Notes: generated by a model from the letters alone, not told the origin. A stretch of DNA of 64,000 nucleotides from Chloroflexi bacterium TSY (GCA_019217005.1 JAHBNG010000016.1:62001-126000), one strand, 5' to 3'. Shown: positions 28,953 to 39,559, numbered from the stretch's first letter. Numbers and translations are program-made.

Positions 28953-29160
28953 CATTCGAGACGATTTTTGCCCTCTTCCTATTAGATAATATAGGAAAGG
29001 AGTTAGAATGAGAGAGACAGAAAGAGAGAAGCTGTCACTCGGAATCGAACTCCGGCTTGGTAAAAAGGACCGCCCTCTTCCCGCGGTGCGACCGCCCTTC
29101 CCGGACCGTCCACCAAGCCGACGCCTAGAACCGTCGCAAGCGTGTAGCATCTCGAATGCC
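28953..29160 (+). ncRNA. Candidate bridge RNA of the IS110 element
   Basis: The gene-free leader of the transposase is rich in paired segments. An outer stem GGCATTCGAGA (28954) pairs with TCTCGAATGCC (about 29150). Just before and inside it, AGAGGGCAA pairs with TTGCCCTCTT. A second long stem, CGGCTTGGT with ACCAAGCCG, encloses a loop containing the near repeats ACCGCCCTCTTCCC and ACCGCCCTTCCC. Similar text (ACCGCCCTTCCC) occurs outside at about 28919. Paired-loop RNAs in this position guide target and donor choice in IS110 elements. Role inferred from position and structure only; ends are approximate. Confidence 0.45.
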
Positions 29161-29234
29161 ATAATAGGAAAACGGAAAAGAGCGTCCGAAAAAAATGACC
29201 AAAGGCAATCCTCAAGTGAATGAGGAGGTCAAAA

Positions 29235-30452
29235 ATGCAGATATTCATAGGAATAGACTGGAGTGAAACAAAACATGATGTAATGATAACGGATGAAAAC
29301 GGTCGTCGAATTAACTACATGACAATAGAACATAGTGTGGATGGCTTTAAGCAACTAGAAAAGTGGCGAGAAACGATGGATATCGGCCATGAAAAATGTC
29401 GAATCGGATTAGAGACAGCACATAATCTGATAATTGACTACTTATGGGATGCTGGGTATACAAATCTATATGTCCTCCCACCGAACGTGGTCAAAGCAAG
29501 TCGGGCGAGGTACAATCAGAGCGGTGCTCGCACTGATGAAAGTGATGCATATACGATAGCTGAACTGGTCAGAACAGATGTTCACCGATTCTATCCTTGG
29601 CATCCAGGGAGTGAATTACTCCAGCAAATGCGCATCGTGGTGAGCATGACCGAGTTTTGGCGCAAAGAAACGGTTGCTGTCTCCAATCGCTTGCGTAGTT
29701 GTTTGCTCAGATACCATCCCGCTTTGCTCAATGTCTTTAGTTGGCCATCGCCCATTGCAGCTCATCTGATTCTGGCTTATCCGTCGCCGCAAGCAGCAGA
29801 AAAAGCAACCTATGATGAATTTCAGGTCTTTCTCAAGCAACATAAACATAATCAGCCCTCCAAATGGCTCACCTGTTTTGATGCCTTGACCACACAACAT
29901 CCCCGTTCAGCTCCGGGTGTTGCCCAAGCTTGTCAAGTTCAAGCCCAGCAACTTGCCCGACTCTTGCTCCATACCCTCAACTCCAAGCAAGCAACACTCC
30001 AACAGTTGAACTCTCTTTTTCTGCAACACGAGGATCACCCCATTTTTGCTTCCCTGCCGGGCGCAGGAGAGCTCTTGGCTCCCTCTTTGCTGGTCAAATT
30101 TGGCGAAGATCGCCGCCGCTTCCCCCATTCCAGCATGGTCCAGACTTTAGCTGGCACGGCTCCCGTTACCAACCAAAGTGGCAAAGTCCACTTGGTCCAC
30201 TTTCGCCGCTCTTGTGATAAAGAGTTTCGTTACTTTTCTCAGCAACTGGCTCGTTCTTCGCGCCAGCAATCTCGCTGGGCTTCGGCTTACTTTACACAAG
30301 CTCGTCAAAAGGGCCACTCGGTCAGTCGCTCTTATCGGGCTTTAGCCAACCGCTGGCTGGCCATTCTTTGGAAAATGTGGCAAGACCGAACCACCTATGA
30401 CGAATCTTTCCACATTCGTCAACGAACTATCCGTCGTCGACCACAAGCTTAG
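29235..30452 (+). CDS. IS110-family transposase (DEDD recombinase)
   Basis: The 405-aa protein starts at ATG 29235 behind a good GGAGG. The N-terminal RuvC-like domain has IFIGIDWSETKHDVMI (first Asp), GLETAHNLIIDYL (Glu) and GARTDESDAYTIAELV (two Asp). The C-terminal Tnp domain shows LPGAGELLAPSLLVKFGEDRR and LAGTAPVTNQSGK with a catalytic-type Ser region. Length is normal and the frame is intact, so the element may be active. It recombines DNA guided by a bridge RNA in studied relatives. Confidence 0.93.
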   Translation: MQIFIGIDWSETKHDVMITDENGRRINYMTIEHSVDGFKQLEKWRETMDIGHEKCRIGLETAHNLIIDYLWDAGYTNLYVLPPNVVKASRARYNQSGARTDESDAYTIAELVRTDVHRFYPWHPGSELLQQMRIVVSMTEFWRKETVAVSNRLRSCLLRYHPALLNVFSWPSPIAAHLILAYPSPQAAEKATYDEFQVFLKQHKHNQPSKWLTCFDALTTQHPRSAPGVAQACQVQAQQLARLLLHTLNSKQATLQQLNSLFLQHEDHPIFASLPGAGELLAPSLLVKFGEDRRRFPHSSMVQTLAGTAPVTNQSGKVHLVHFRRSCDKEFRYFSQQLARSSRQQSRWASAYFTQARQKGHSVSRSYRALANRWLAILWKMWQDRTTYDESFHIRQRTIRRRPQA

Positions 30453-30480
30453 TTTTTCTGCTTTCTTTTTTTCAGCTACG

Positions 30481-30568
30481 GCAAAAGTCGGGTACAAAAA
30501 ATGACCATAAGGGGTGAAATCCTAGAGCAGCCCTCTGTTTGCATGAAAAATTTGTACCCGACTTTTGC
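30481..30568. repeat. 88-bp hairpin with 18-bp perfect arms
   Basis: GCAAAAGTCGGGTACAAA at 30481-30498 is the exact reverse complement of the end at 30551-30568. It begins 28 bases after the transposase stop and could be part of the IS110 right end, a terminator, or a separate mobile hairpin. The rest of the gap to 30790 has no gene. Confidence 0.6.
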
Positions 30569-30790
30569 TGCTACTGTTTTTTTCTTGATTGCCTTTGATT
30601 TCTCTCTTATGTCTACTTGCTACCAGCTCAATACCCAAGTTTACATAAAGTCGGAATTGTTGATTTTTTCCGACTCTTTTCAACGCGCCTATTTGGTATC
30701 TCTCTTACTGACTAAGCGTGTCCGGGAAGGTTTTGCCCACTTTCGCGCAAAGGTGTTGTGAAAACTTCGAAAAACTTAGTTGACAGCGTA

Positions 30791-32656
30791 TTAATACCCG
30801 ATCGTATAGTTAAAAGGCACCACGCTAATCCAACTACGACCCGGTTTGAGTGGCACCTCGCTTCCGTCCGGGCCAAAAAATCGCGGCATATCACCAAGAC
30901 TATCGCTGCGCCATGTGCCCTCAAATGCTTGTCCATCGCGAAAAACGATTGCGCGACCACTGCCAAATAGATTCAGCCGAATGCTCAAGCTGCCTAAGCT
31001 ATCTTCCACAATATCGGTTGTCTCATGGGGTACATATTGGATGATGACATTTTCAACGCTGAGCTGAGCACCTGTGTTGCCATCAACATGGGCTGCTCTT
31101 CCCAGGAAGCGCAAATAGCGACCTGATCCGCCATCATACTGATAGCTAGAGCGGCTACCGCCCGGATAAGGAATGTTAATATTGGTCGCTGGTCGACCGC
31201 CACCAGCAAGCCCCCCAAAGGTAAAGCCCCTTAGGCTGGCAGGCGTCTCAACACCCCAGTCCGCAAGCCAGCGACGTAGGCGTCCCGTGTCTGTTCGCAA
31301 CCGAGTCCGATAATCTGACCCAATGCTGGACGAATAGCGCGTGTTCGACGGATCATCCAAGTCAACATCCATGTAGGGAAAAGGTGACTGGTGTTTCAGA
31401 ATAAAGCGCACCCCGTCACTCGCACCGGAACAGGCCAACCCAGCGTTGTAGAGGGCACCCATATAATAATTGATCAAGCGGGCACTGCGTACCGGCCCGA
31501 TCTGACCGACATCGTCCCCGTAAAAAACGCCGCTGAAGCGCGTGATGCCATACCCCTCCATCAGATATTCATACATCACATCTGCCTGACTGGTGCCAAA
31601 TTGAGGGCGCGTCGCAAAGTCATTATTGATACAGACAATGATTGGGCGTTGCCCACCTCGCCCGGCTGGCAGACCTAAGCCTGTTAACGGATTGGTTCCT
31701 CCGGGCGCACCAAATCCACCCGCTCCTGGCAGTCCAGGCGATGGTGCGGCTGCCAACGCCGCGGCTTGTCCATCATTTGGACCGCCAGTACCACCTGCTG
31801 GGGATATAGCGATTTCGGGCACGGGAGGCGCCGGAACCACTGGCACAGCGGCCAATAAATCAACCTGATTGGTCACCGGCTCAAGCGCAATAAGCGATGC
31901 TGCAATCCAGCTCTCTTCAGCATCGGCAACGGGACAGCATACGCGCCACCAACTCCGATCTTCGTTGCTTCCCACAATGTCGACCTCGTTTCCTACCGTC
32001 ACTTGTCCCAACACGGCATAATTTGTGCCAGGTCCACCCCGCACATTCACTAGATCGCCGCTGATCGTACCACTCAATGCACCATCTGCTCCGCGATCGT
32101 CGGGTATCCCTTCGGACAATTGTTCGGTGACTGCCTGAACGTCATCCTGTACGGTCGATTCTTCAACAGAGATGACAGAAATTGCGGCAAAATCACCATC
32201 AACGATCAGAGAGTCCCTTCGTATCCAACTTAAAACCTCTGTTCCGGCGGGGCAGCAGACAAGAAGCCAGATGCTATCATCAGTAGTCCCCACAATATCG
32301 AACGTTGTGTTGGCTGTTACGAGTCCCATTACGTCAGATGATTCGGTTGGTTTTGCATAGAGAAGCGCTGATTCCGCTTGCACGATTCCCTTGGGTCCAG
32401 TTCCTATCTCCAATGAACTTTTCGAAGTTGCATCTACTGCATCGCCAGACACCGAAGGTTCAATTTTTGTCGGTGTGGCAGTTGGTTCGACAAGAATGAT
32501 CAGGGCAGGCGTAGATGTAAAAGTCGGCGAGGTTGAGATTGAATTGTCTAATTGATCCAGTGTCGGTTCCTCTGCACGACCGCATGCCACCAAGACTAAG
32601 CTAAGGAACAGGATAATAAGTGCTCCATGTTCTCTCCGCTTTTGGCTTTGTACCAT
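30791..32656 (-). CDS. Lipoprotein with two SH3b domains and a DUF3048 domain
   Basis: The 621-aa product has a lipoprotein signal (LIILFLSLVLVACGR, Cys at about 26) and a Thr/Pro-rich spacer. Two bacterial SH3 domains follow at about 90-160 (ALLYAKPTESSDVMGLV, SWIRRDSLIV) and about 200-265 (LVNVRGGPGTNYAVLG, SWIAASLIAL). Both have a Cys pair at VCCP. An Ala/Pro/Gly linker leads to a DUF3048/YerB-like domain at about 345-620 (PIIVCINNDFATRPQFG, ADVMYEYLMEGYGITRF, GPVRSARLINYYMG). It is anchored on the outer face of the membrane and may bind cell-wall or glycan material. No catalytic role is established for DUF3048. Confidence 0.88.
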   Translation of the reverse strand: MVQSQKRREHGALIILFLSLVLVACGRAEEPTLDQLDNSISTSPTFTSTPALIILVEPTATPTKIEPSVSGDAVDATSKSSLEIGTGPKGIVQAESALLYAKPTESSDVMGLVTANTTFDIVGTTDDSIWLLVCCPAGTEVLSWIRRDSLIVDGDFAAISVISVEESTVQDDVQAVTEQLSEGIPDDRGADGALSGTISGDLVNVRGGPGTNYAVLGQVTVGNEVDIVGSNEDRSWWRVCCPVADAEESWIAASLIALEPVTNQVDLLAAVPVVPAPPVPEIAISPAGGTGGPNDGQAAALAAAPSPGLPGAGGFGAPGGTNPLTGLGLPAGRGGQRPIIVCINNDFATRPQFGTSQADVMYEYLMEGYGITRFSGVFYGDDVGQIGPVRSARLINYYMGALYNAGLACSGASDGVRFILKHQSPFPYMDVDLDDPSNTRYSSSIGSDYRTRLRTDTGRLRRWLADWGVETPASLRGFTFGGLAGGGRPATNINIPYPGGSRSSYQYDGGSGRYLRFLGRAAHVDGNTGAQLSVENVIIQYVPHETTDIVEDSLGSLSIRLNLFGSGRAIVFRDGQAFEGTWRSDSLGDMPRFFGPDGSEVPLKPGRSWISVVPFNYTIGY

Positions 32657-32692
32657 AGATAAATCCTTACATTGGTTAATAATCGTTAGACA

Positions 32693-32812
32693 TTATAGGG
32701 ATTGAAATTAGGACACGGATTCACAGAGATTTCACGGATTTGTTCTGTGATGATCCGTGTTCATCCTAAAAATCCGTGTCCCATATTCTCAGTCCTTATA
32801 ATCTCTGTTTTA
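32693..32812. repeat. Composite inverted repeats (TTATA..GGATTGAAA outside, GGACACGGATT inside)
   Basis: The outer ends TTATAGGGATTGAAA and TCCTTATAA resemble the hairpin at 60524-60592. The inner ends GGACACGGATTCACAGAG and AATCCGTGTCC match the repeat at 21699-21760. One repeat may have inserted into another. The remaining gap to 32906 has no gene. Confidence 0.55.
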
Positions 32813-32906
32813 TTTAGGAGTCGTTGACATTTGACAGCTCTCCTCAGAGAAATCATTGCCCAGAGCGACCAACGCTCTGAGAGCGCACTCTAAATGTCAA
32901 CAGAAC

Positions 32907-33950
32907 CTAAAGCCTAACTTCCTGACCCGTCTTCGCACTCTCCAACAACCCCTCCATCATTTCCTGAACAATCAAGCCATGACGCAGAGGAGCTGCACAT
33001 TCAGTTCCATCTAGAATCGAGGAAAGAAAGTGCTCGGCGATGGTATCCCAGGCGATTGACCATTGGTCTTTTTTGACGTTGACCGAAATATCTTGCTCCG
33101 CACCATTGATGGTTCGATAGATTGTCAACGGGTCGAGCCGCGCACCGGCTTCGGTGCCAAAGAGTTCGATCTGTAGGTCCCCTGGTTGGTGGGACGCCCA
33201 GAAGCTTTCTATTTGTAACCCCAATCCATTTTCGAAACGTATAAAGCCTCCGCCGTAATCGTCGCTATTGTAATGACTGGCAAGCTCCGACAGGGGCATG
33301 AATTCGCGGCCAAAGTATCCTTGACCGCGTGGACCAAACTTGGCCCCAGAAACCCCGGTCACGCTAACAGGCTTGGGCATTCCCAACAGCCACCAAGCCG
33401 AATCCAGTACATGAACACCCATGTCACGAAAAGCACCTCCGCCTTTCTGAATAAAGCCCAGACTCCAGGCAGGGATCCCTTGGCGTCGTACGCTGCGTGC
33501 CCGTCCATAATAGAGTTCACCAAACTCTCCTTCGGCGCGCAACTTGCCCAGGTATTGTACGGGATCGCTGAATCTTGTTGATAACGACATCATGTTGACA
33601 AGCCCCGATGCTTCAGCAGCGTCAACGAGAGTCTGTGCCGCCTCGACCGAATCAGCCAACGGCTTGGTGACCATGACGTGCTTATCGTTGCGAATGGCTT
33701 CCAATGCAACTGGTACATGAAACTGATTGGGCGTGCCCACGAAAACGGCGTCGATTTCAGGGTCACGGCACATCTCATGGTAATCAGTATAGAGCTTAAC
33801 TGGCTCTGGGAGTTCTTGAGCGAACTCCTGCATACGATCTTCCAAGAGATCGCACAGAGCAACGACTCGCCCACGAGGGTTTCTCGTAATGCCTTTTGCA
33901 TTCGGACGCCCAATACCCATACCGACAATAGCAACTCGAACTTCTTTCAT
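32907..33950 (-). CDS. Gfo/Idh/MocA-family oxidoreductase
   Basis: 347 aa from ATG 33950, which has GGAGGA upstream; the in-frame ATG at 33980 adds ten basic residues without family character. The nucleotide-binding start is VRVAIVGMGIGRPNAKG. The conserved segments DAVFVGTPNQFHVPVALEAI and KHVMVTKPLADSVEAAQTLV follow, the latter a variant of the usual E-K-P-L motif with T-K-P-L. The C-terminal sheet domain includes GGAFRDMGVHVLDSAWWLLG with the catalytic-type D and H. It probably oxidises or reduces a sugar or cyclitol with NAD(P). It stands alone, so the substrate is unknown. Confidence 0.88.
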   Translation of the reverse strand: MKEVRVAIVGMGIGRPNAKGITRNPRGRVVALCDLLEDRMQEFAQELPEPVKLYTDYHEMCRDPEIDAVFVGTPNQFHVPVALEAIRNDKHVMVTKPLADSVEAAQTLVDAAEASGLVNMMSLSTRFSDPVQYLGKLRAEGEFGELYYGRARSVRRQGIPAWSLGFIQKGGGAFRDMGVHVLDSAWWLLGMPKPVSVTGVSGAKFGPRGQGYFGREFMPLSELASHYNSDDYGGGFIRFENGLGLQIESFWASHQPGDLQIELFGTEAGARLDPLTIYRTINGAEQDISVNVKKDQWSIAWDTIAEHFLSSILDGTECAAPLRHGLIVQEMMEGLLESAKTGQEVRL

Positions 33951-33980
33951 GGTCTTCTGTCTCCTCCTACATCTTTTCAT

Positions 33981-34083
33981 AAGGCTTTTCCAAAAAATAA
34001 AATCCCCAAATCAAAAGGAAAAGCCAAAGCCATTTCAAGGTGATACGTTCCATCTTACAGATAATTTTTTTCTGGAATGGCCT
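33981..34083. repeat. 104-bp repeat, copy 2
   Basis: It runs from AAGGCTTTTCCAAAAAAT to TTCTGGAATGGCCT with an AT-rich interior. It lies in the spacer upstream of the oxidoreductase. Confidence 0.75.
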
Positions 34084-34155
34084 AAATGGCACAGCAATAT
34101 GTTTGGCTGACTTTCACTGAGAAATTGAATCTTCATTCTTGCGTATTCACCGTGT

Positions 34156-37100
34156 CTAACGCTTGATCAACGGTAAGAAATGTTCGAGATCAGACGTTAT
34201 CTCATCATATCCTGTATGAATGCCATCTGTCGCCCAAATTCGGATACGGAGCGCCCGACCGCCGTGCAAAGACGGCCGCTCCATTGTGATGGACTGTTCT
34301 GTGATATCGTGAGCTGCAATTTCCCAGGTGTGACCACCATCTGCCGAATACTGCACGCTGAAGAAGAGCTCTTCATCGTCTGGGTCCGCAGCGGTCCAGA
34401 TGACTTTGATCGATTGATTCGTTGCAGTTGTACTGACACGTGAGGATACGATATTGACCACTGGTTTACCCAAACGCGCGTGGACACGACCAATGACCAT
34501 ATCATCTGGCCCCAAGATCTCTATCGTTGTTGTTCCCGCCACGTGGGGCACGAGTTGATGAATGCCCAACAACTCACGTTCCGCTTCTCCTGCTACGTTT
34601 CTTTTTGTTGCATTGGCTGCCTGCGAATCAAATGTAGGTTCGAGTGGGCCATAGTAGTAAGGCTGAGGTGTGAATGGATAGCGTGCCAATTCTTGCTGCT
34701 GGACATCTTTCAGCACAATTGCATAATCGCCAGGAATCCTTTCGAGCACGGCTTCTGTACTGGGTAGGACGTAGATGGGTTTGAGCAGCGCTTGATTGGT
34801 AGAGGGAGCAATTGAACCAAGTATTAATAGCCGCTCCGTCTGATTGTGGAGGCGAGGCTGATTTTTAGAGGCAGGATTGACAGCGAGATTCTGGAAGAAA
34901 TCCATCAATCCTTCGTAGGTATAATCGCTAATCCATTTTCTTTCGCAATAACTCATTACGTCGGTCCAATGAGGACCATAAATCTCGTGGGATTCAATAT
35001 TAAAGCCATAGATGGCATCCTCCCCCATCAGACTGGGGCTGATACGGCCCTCAGAGTGTGGATATAGAGCGGTGCCAGGTGCATCACAAAACGGTGCATA
35101 GTTTTGAGAAAAACTGTGGCCCAATAGGTGACCTCCATACCAATCGCCGTAGCTTCCATCGAAATCCCAATCAAAGGTGTTTGAGCCGGTTGGACCACTG
35201 GATATGGGCCCCCAGCCACAACCACGCATGAAAGCACCACCATCATCCACCATGCCGTAGTAACGAGTTTCGACTGGAATGTTTGTGGCCGAACTCATAT
35301 CAACAGCTCTTTGACTGTTCAGAATGTGGTTCACCTCTTCGCATGTGGGCAATCCAGAACCGTAGTGGTAGGTACGTCTCATTACCCGTAGCTGACTAAT
35401 AGGGTAGGCCCGGCGCAGCCAACGCTCCAACATACTCAGATGCAGCTCGCTGGGATACCAAGTTTGATCATTTAGCGTGTAACCGATGCGATAAAGCACC
35501 AAATCCATTGTTGGTACAGGCTCAAACGACACAGTGACCGTTGCTTTGTTATTGCCGAGGTTCTTCTCAGCGACTGTGCCTTTTGGGTTCAAATGCCCTG
35601 TCAAGGTGACGGTTCCATCTTTGAAGCCATCCGGCAATTCGAATAGAAAGGAGCCATGAAGAATCGTGCGATTCGATGATGGGCGGATCGTAATGACGTT
35701 GTTATTCCCTCCATTCATGGGCAATACTGTTGTCGATTGATTCCTTTTCTGAAGCTCCAATTGAGCTGGGCAGTATACCTTGATCTGTACGCGCATAAAA
35801 GCGCACAAAGGTTCGTTTGTCCTGAACCAGACGTACGCGGTGGTTCAGATCCTGGATAGCTTGGGTGACCTCCAAATTCTCGGCAATCAGATCATTCGCC
35901 ACAACTGGTGCCAAGCTAAACCCAACATGTAAGAGCGATGCAGCAGTTGCCTCCCCATTGTAGGATTCTGCGACACGGCGACCAGAGCCGCTGATCACAA
36001 TGACAAGACTATTGCCTATGCGCCAACCAGGGCGACTGATCACCTCTTCAATCACCGTCGAGAGATCAGGCGTCCGATGTTTGACATCCATTGCATCCCA
36101 TTTCGGAACAGACCAGTTGGTTGCTGCCGAGGTCAAAGCACGCTTGCTCAGATTATAATTGGACGCTCTGAAGGCCGGAGCGTCGTCGATCGCTTGAGCA
36201 CGGAGAATCAACGAAGTGGATGAATTGTCTATCTCATCCACCTCAAATTCAAGATAAGCGGCAGAAATCGAAGCACCCTGTGGAATTTGCAGATTATTGA
36301 ATCGCAGACCGATCAACTGCGTCTTGATGCTCTCATTCAGCTCATTGACCAGTTCTAGATCGCTGCTGGTAAAGTTCATCGAGCCATTAGAGACATCTTC
36401 TTCCACATCATCATCTCCTCGGTCGATCCGAATCTCAATCGTGTTAGTGGCTGTGCTGATTGGTGTGGGTGTAGGTGCCGTTAAGGAGGAGCCGATGCTA
36501 TACCTGTCAATCTCTACACCAGTGCGAGTGAGGAAGCGGAACGTAATCTCAGTATCGCTTGCATCGATGAGCATCGCACCATGATCGCTATTAAATCGCA
36601 ACTGACTACCCGGTATGGCCGAATCAAACGGATGAGGACCTCTGCCATCCAATCCGTTGACAAAGTAGACGATGCCTTCCTGAAAGATACGCTCATACAC
36701 ATGATCATGTCCGGCAATTACGGCATCGGCTCCCCAACTGGCGTAGGGCCACTGTAAATCTGAATTGGAGCCGTGGCGAGCAGAAGATGAGTAAGGAGCA
36801 TGATGGAGGAGCACAATCTTTCAGGGCGCGGCAGATGCGGCCAATTGCGTTTTTAACCAAGTCTGCTGAATGTCTCGATCGGATGCACTCGAATCGGCGG
36901 AATCGCTATCCAGCAAAAAGAGATGGACAGGTCCGTGAATGACATCATAGTAGCGTTCGACGCCAGAGGTATTGCTTGTTTCGACGCCACTTCCTGGCAG
37001 TGCGAAATAGTCGAGATATTCATTGATACCACCGCCGTCGTTGTAATCGTGGTTCCCTGGTGACGGGAAGAACGCATTGACCGGACTATCCCCACCTGAA

Positions 37101-37534
37101 CAATGGGCGCCCCTAGTGACATTATTGAGATAACCACAGAAATATCGGCCCACCGCTTCATCGAACGTGCGTGAACCGTACCGATTGTCGCCCACGGTGG
37201 CGATGAAATCAACGTTTTGATCGTCGATCATCTTGGCAACATCTCCTTCTGCTGTTGAGTCATTGCCAAAGTCACCAAGTACTGCAAAGCGAACGCTTGG
37301 CCGTGTTGATGGATTCGTAGCTATCGCCGTTGGCGCTAAAGGGCCGGGAATAGGCGTAGAGGAGGCAATCGTTGAGTGTGTCGACTGACTGAACTCAGGA
37401 TGCACGAAGGGCGCCGTGTTCTTCTCTCCCCTGACATTCCATCTCGCATGAGCATTTGCTGCTAAGACAACAATTGTCAGCACCACGAGTCCGATGAGAT
37501 ATCTGCCAAATCGGTTGAAGGATTTGTGAAACAT
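34156..37534 (-). pseudogene. Secreted metallophosphatase fused to adhesion/protease-like domains, decayed
   Basis: One former gene of about 1,120 codons is now in three pieces. From 37534: signal anchor, Thr/Pro spacer and calcineurin-like phosphoesterase motifs (VLGDFGNDS, VGDNRYGS, PSPGNHDYN). A TGA at 36821-36823 interrupts the domain where a Trp is usual, and the same frame continues KIVLLHHAPYSS and AGHDHVYER. A DNRLRE/CBM96-like beta region and LEVTQAIQDLNHRVRLV follow. A frameshift near 35780 leads to PAQLELQKRN and a zinc-protease-like region. There the usual HELGH reads HLLGH, so the catalytic Glu is lost; MSYCERKWISDYTY follows. The last part is Ig-like. Three independent lesions make a functional product unlikely. 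Confidence 0.82.
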
Positions 37535-37546
37535 ACGAAGTGCCCG

Positions 37547-39559
37547 TCACTCGGCCAACTCTTCCCACTCTTCCATTGCCTGTTCGAGCTGTTGTTCTGT
37601 CGTGGCATACTCCTTTCCAATCTGTTGAATCTTCTCCAGATTTTGTGCATCGCTCGCACTCTGAAGTTCCTGACCCAATGTTTCTAGCTCTCCTTCAAAT
37701 TGCTGGATTGTAGTTTCCATCTCCTCGATTGCTTTGGCACGCCTCCGTTCTGCGTATTGTTGTGTTCGATCCGTCCGTCGTCCTTGTTGTGACGATGCAC
37801 GGTTGGCCGCGGCCTCTGCCTTGCGCGCCTCTTCCATCTGCTGACGCGCCACGACAAAGTCGCTGTAGTTCCCATGAAAGACATGCAGTCGCCGATCATG
37901 CAAGTCCCAGATTTGTGTAGCCAAACGGTCAATCAAATAACGATCATGAGAGACCAACAGTGTGGTGCCATCAAACTTCTCGATTACCGTCTGAAGCACT
38001 TCTTGAGCGGGAATATCTAAATGATTGGTTGGCTCATCCAGCAACAGAAAGTTGGCCCCATCCAGCGCCAAAAGCGCAAGCGCAAGCCGTCCTCGCTCGC
38101 CACCGCTCAACGTGCTTACCTGTTTGAAGACATCCTCGCCACGGAAGAGATATTGCGCCAAATGACTGCGTGCAGGACCCAGATCCATGAACTTGTGATC
38201 GAGTAGCGTGTCCAAGACGGTCTTCTCTGGCTCGAGGGAGTCGTGGGCTTGGGCAAAGTAACCAATTTTGAGACTAGCCCCCAAGCGCAACTCACCAGCC
38301 AATGGCTCAAGCTGTTCCATTAGAGTTCTCAAAAAGGTTGTCTTGCCCGACCCGTTTGGTCCAATCAATGCTGCGCATTCTTTCCGATGAAGCGTAATTG
38401 GCTCTGCCGTAAATAAACTGGTGCCAGGATAACCGATTTCGAGTTCAGAAGTACGCAACACGAGTTCACCGCTACGCAAGTGGCTGTCCAACCGTAAATT
38501 CAGCTGACGGGGACGATTCGTGGGGCGAGGCAGAGCCTTGATGTTTTGCTCCAATTCCATCACGTTCCAGCGCGTTTGCGGAATCACTATCTGATCGGTA
38601 ACCACGCTCCATTTGTTGTTGATCAACAATTGAATGCCACCGATTTGCGCAGCTTTAACTTGACGAACCAACCGTCGCATCCGTCCCACAGCCTGATCGC
38701 GCGTACTATCGCGAGCAATATTGCGCTTGATATAATCCAATTCATTTAAAAAACCCTCGACCACAGAATCAAATTGGGCTTGCCGCTGCTCCCAGCGCTC
38801 CTGCCGCTGTACGACATAGGCGCTGTAGTTGCCGCGATACTCTTCGACGCCGTCACGGCTCATTTCCCATATGCGGTTCACAACTTTATCGAGAAAATAG
38901 CGGTCGTGACTCACAATCAGCAATGCGCCTTCCCAAGTCCGCAGCGTATTTTCCAACCACTCGATAGCCTCTACATCTAAATGGTTGGTTGGCTCATCCA
39001 AAATCAAAAGATCGGGCCGCTCCAGTAGCAAACGGGCGAGCAGGGCACGTGTCTTTTGTCCACCACTCAAATGACTGAGCGGTGTCTCCCAATCGTCACG
39101 CTTGAAGCCCAAACCGACGAGAACCTGACTGATCCGCTGATCATAATCATACCCACCAGCCATCTCAAACGCTTCCTGTTTCTTGCTGTAGGCAGTCATC
39201 ATCTCGTCTGATGCATGCCCGCTGGCCATCTGCTCTTCCATTTGGCGCAGCTCTTCCTCCTGCATCTGCAATTCCCGAAAGACCGTCAACATCTCAGCGT
39301 AGACCGTGTTCTCGCGCCCGGCGAATGCTTCCATCGCTTCTTGACATAAATAGCCGATTTGAGCCGAGCGTGCTAAGTGGACACTTCCTGTTGATGAAGA
39401 GTCTAGTCCAGCTAGAATACGCAAAAGCGTTGTCTTGCCGATCCCGTTCGGACCAACCAGACCCACTTTGCCATCATTTGGAATGCTGGCTGTTACACCC
39501 AGAAAGACATCAAAGTCGCCATACGATTGACCGATATTGCGTAAAGAAATAATTGCCAT
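37547..39559 (-). CDS. ABC-F family ATPase (ribosome-associated)
   Basis: The 670-aa protein has two ABC domains and no membrane part. Domain 1 has Walker A GPNGIGKTTLLRI, signature LSGGQKTRALLARLLL and Walker B LLILDEPTNHLD. Domain 2 (from about 375) has GPNGSGKTTFLRT, LSGGERGRLALALLAL and LLLDEPTNHLD. The linker at about 240-330 is helical and basic (RDQAVGRMRRLVRQVKAAQ), as in the P-site tRNA-interaction motif. The last 70 residues form a coiled coil (EEMETTIQQFEGELETLGQE), as in Uup. Such proteins act on stalled or initiating ribosomes and some give antibiotic tolerance. Subtype not assigned. The TTG/ATG start region follows the family N-terminus. Confidence 0.93.
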   Translation of the reverse strand: MAIISLRNIGQSYGDFDVFLGVTASIPNDGKVGLVGPNGIGKTTLLRILAGLDSSSTGSVHLARSAQIGYLCQEAMEAFAGRENTVYAEMLTVFRELQMQEEELRQMEEQMASGHASDEMMTAYSKKQEAFEMAGGYDYDQRISQVLVGLGFKRDDWETPLSHLSGGQKTRALLARLLLERPDLLILDEPTNHLDVEAIEWLENTLRTWEGALLIVSHDRYFLDKVVNRIWEMSRDGVEEYRGNYSAYVVQRQERWEQRQAQFDSVVEGFLNELDYIKRNIARDSTRDQAVGRMRRLVRQVKAAQIGGIQLLINNKWSVVTDQIVIPQTRWNVMELEQNIKALPRPTNRPRQLNLRLDSHLRSGELVLRTSELEIGYPGTSLFTAEPITLHRKECAALIGPNGSGKTTFLRTLMEQLEPLAGELRLGASLKIGYFAQAHDSLEPEKTVLDTLLDHKFMDLGPARSHLAQYLFRGEDVFKQVSTLSGGERGRLALALLALDGANFLLLDEPTNHLDIPAQEVLQTVIEKFDGTTLLVSHDRYLIDRLATQIWDLHDRRLHVFHGNYSDFVVARQQMEEARKAEAAANRASSQQGRRTDRTQQYAERRRAKAIEEMETTIQQFEGELETLGQELQSASDAQNLEKIQQIGKEYATTEQQLEQAMEEWEELAE

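Larger units (their letters stand above)
28880..30470 (+). mobile_element. IS110-family element (boundaries approximate)
   Basis: It contains a DEDD-type transposase (29235-30452) preceded by about 350 bp of structured non-coding DNA. IS110 elements have short or no inverted ends and usually no target duplication, so limits cannot be fixed from one copy. The long leader and short trailer fit the IS110 group rather than the IS1111 group. Confidence 0.75.

Noticed and set aside
36818..36826. TGA in the metallophosphatase as a second selenocysteine
   Set aside because: The position is normally Trp, not Cys, and no GGUCU-type hairpin follows at the right distance.
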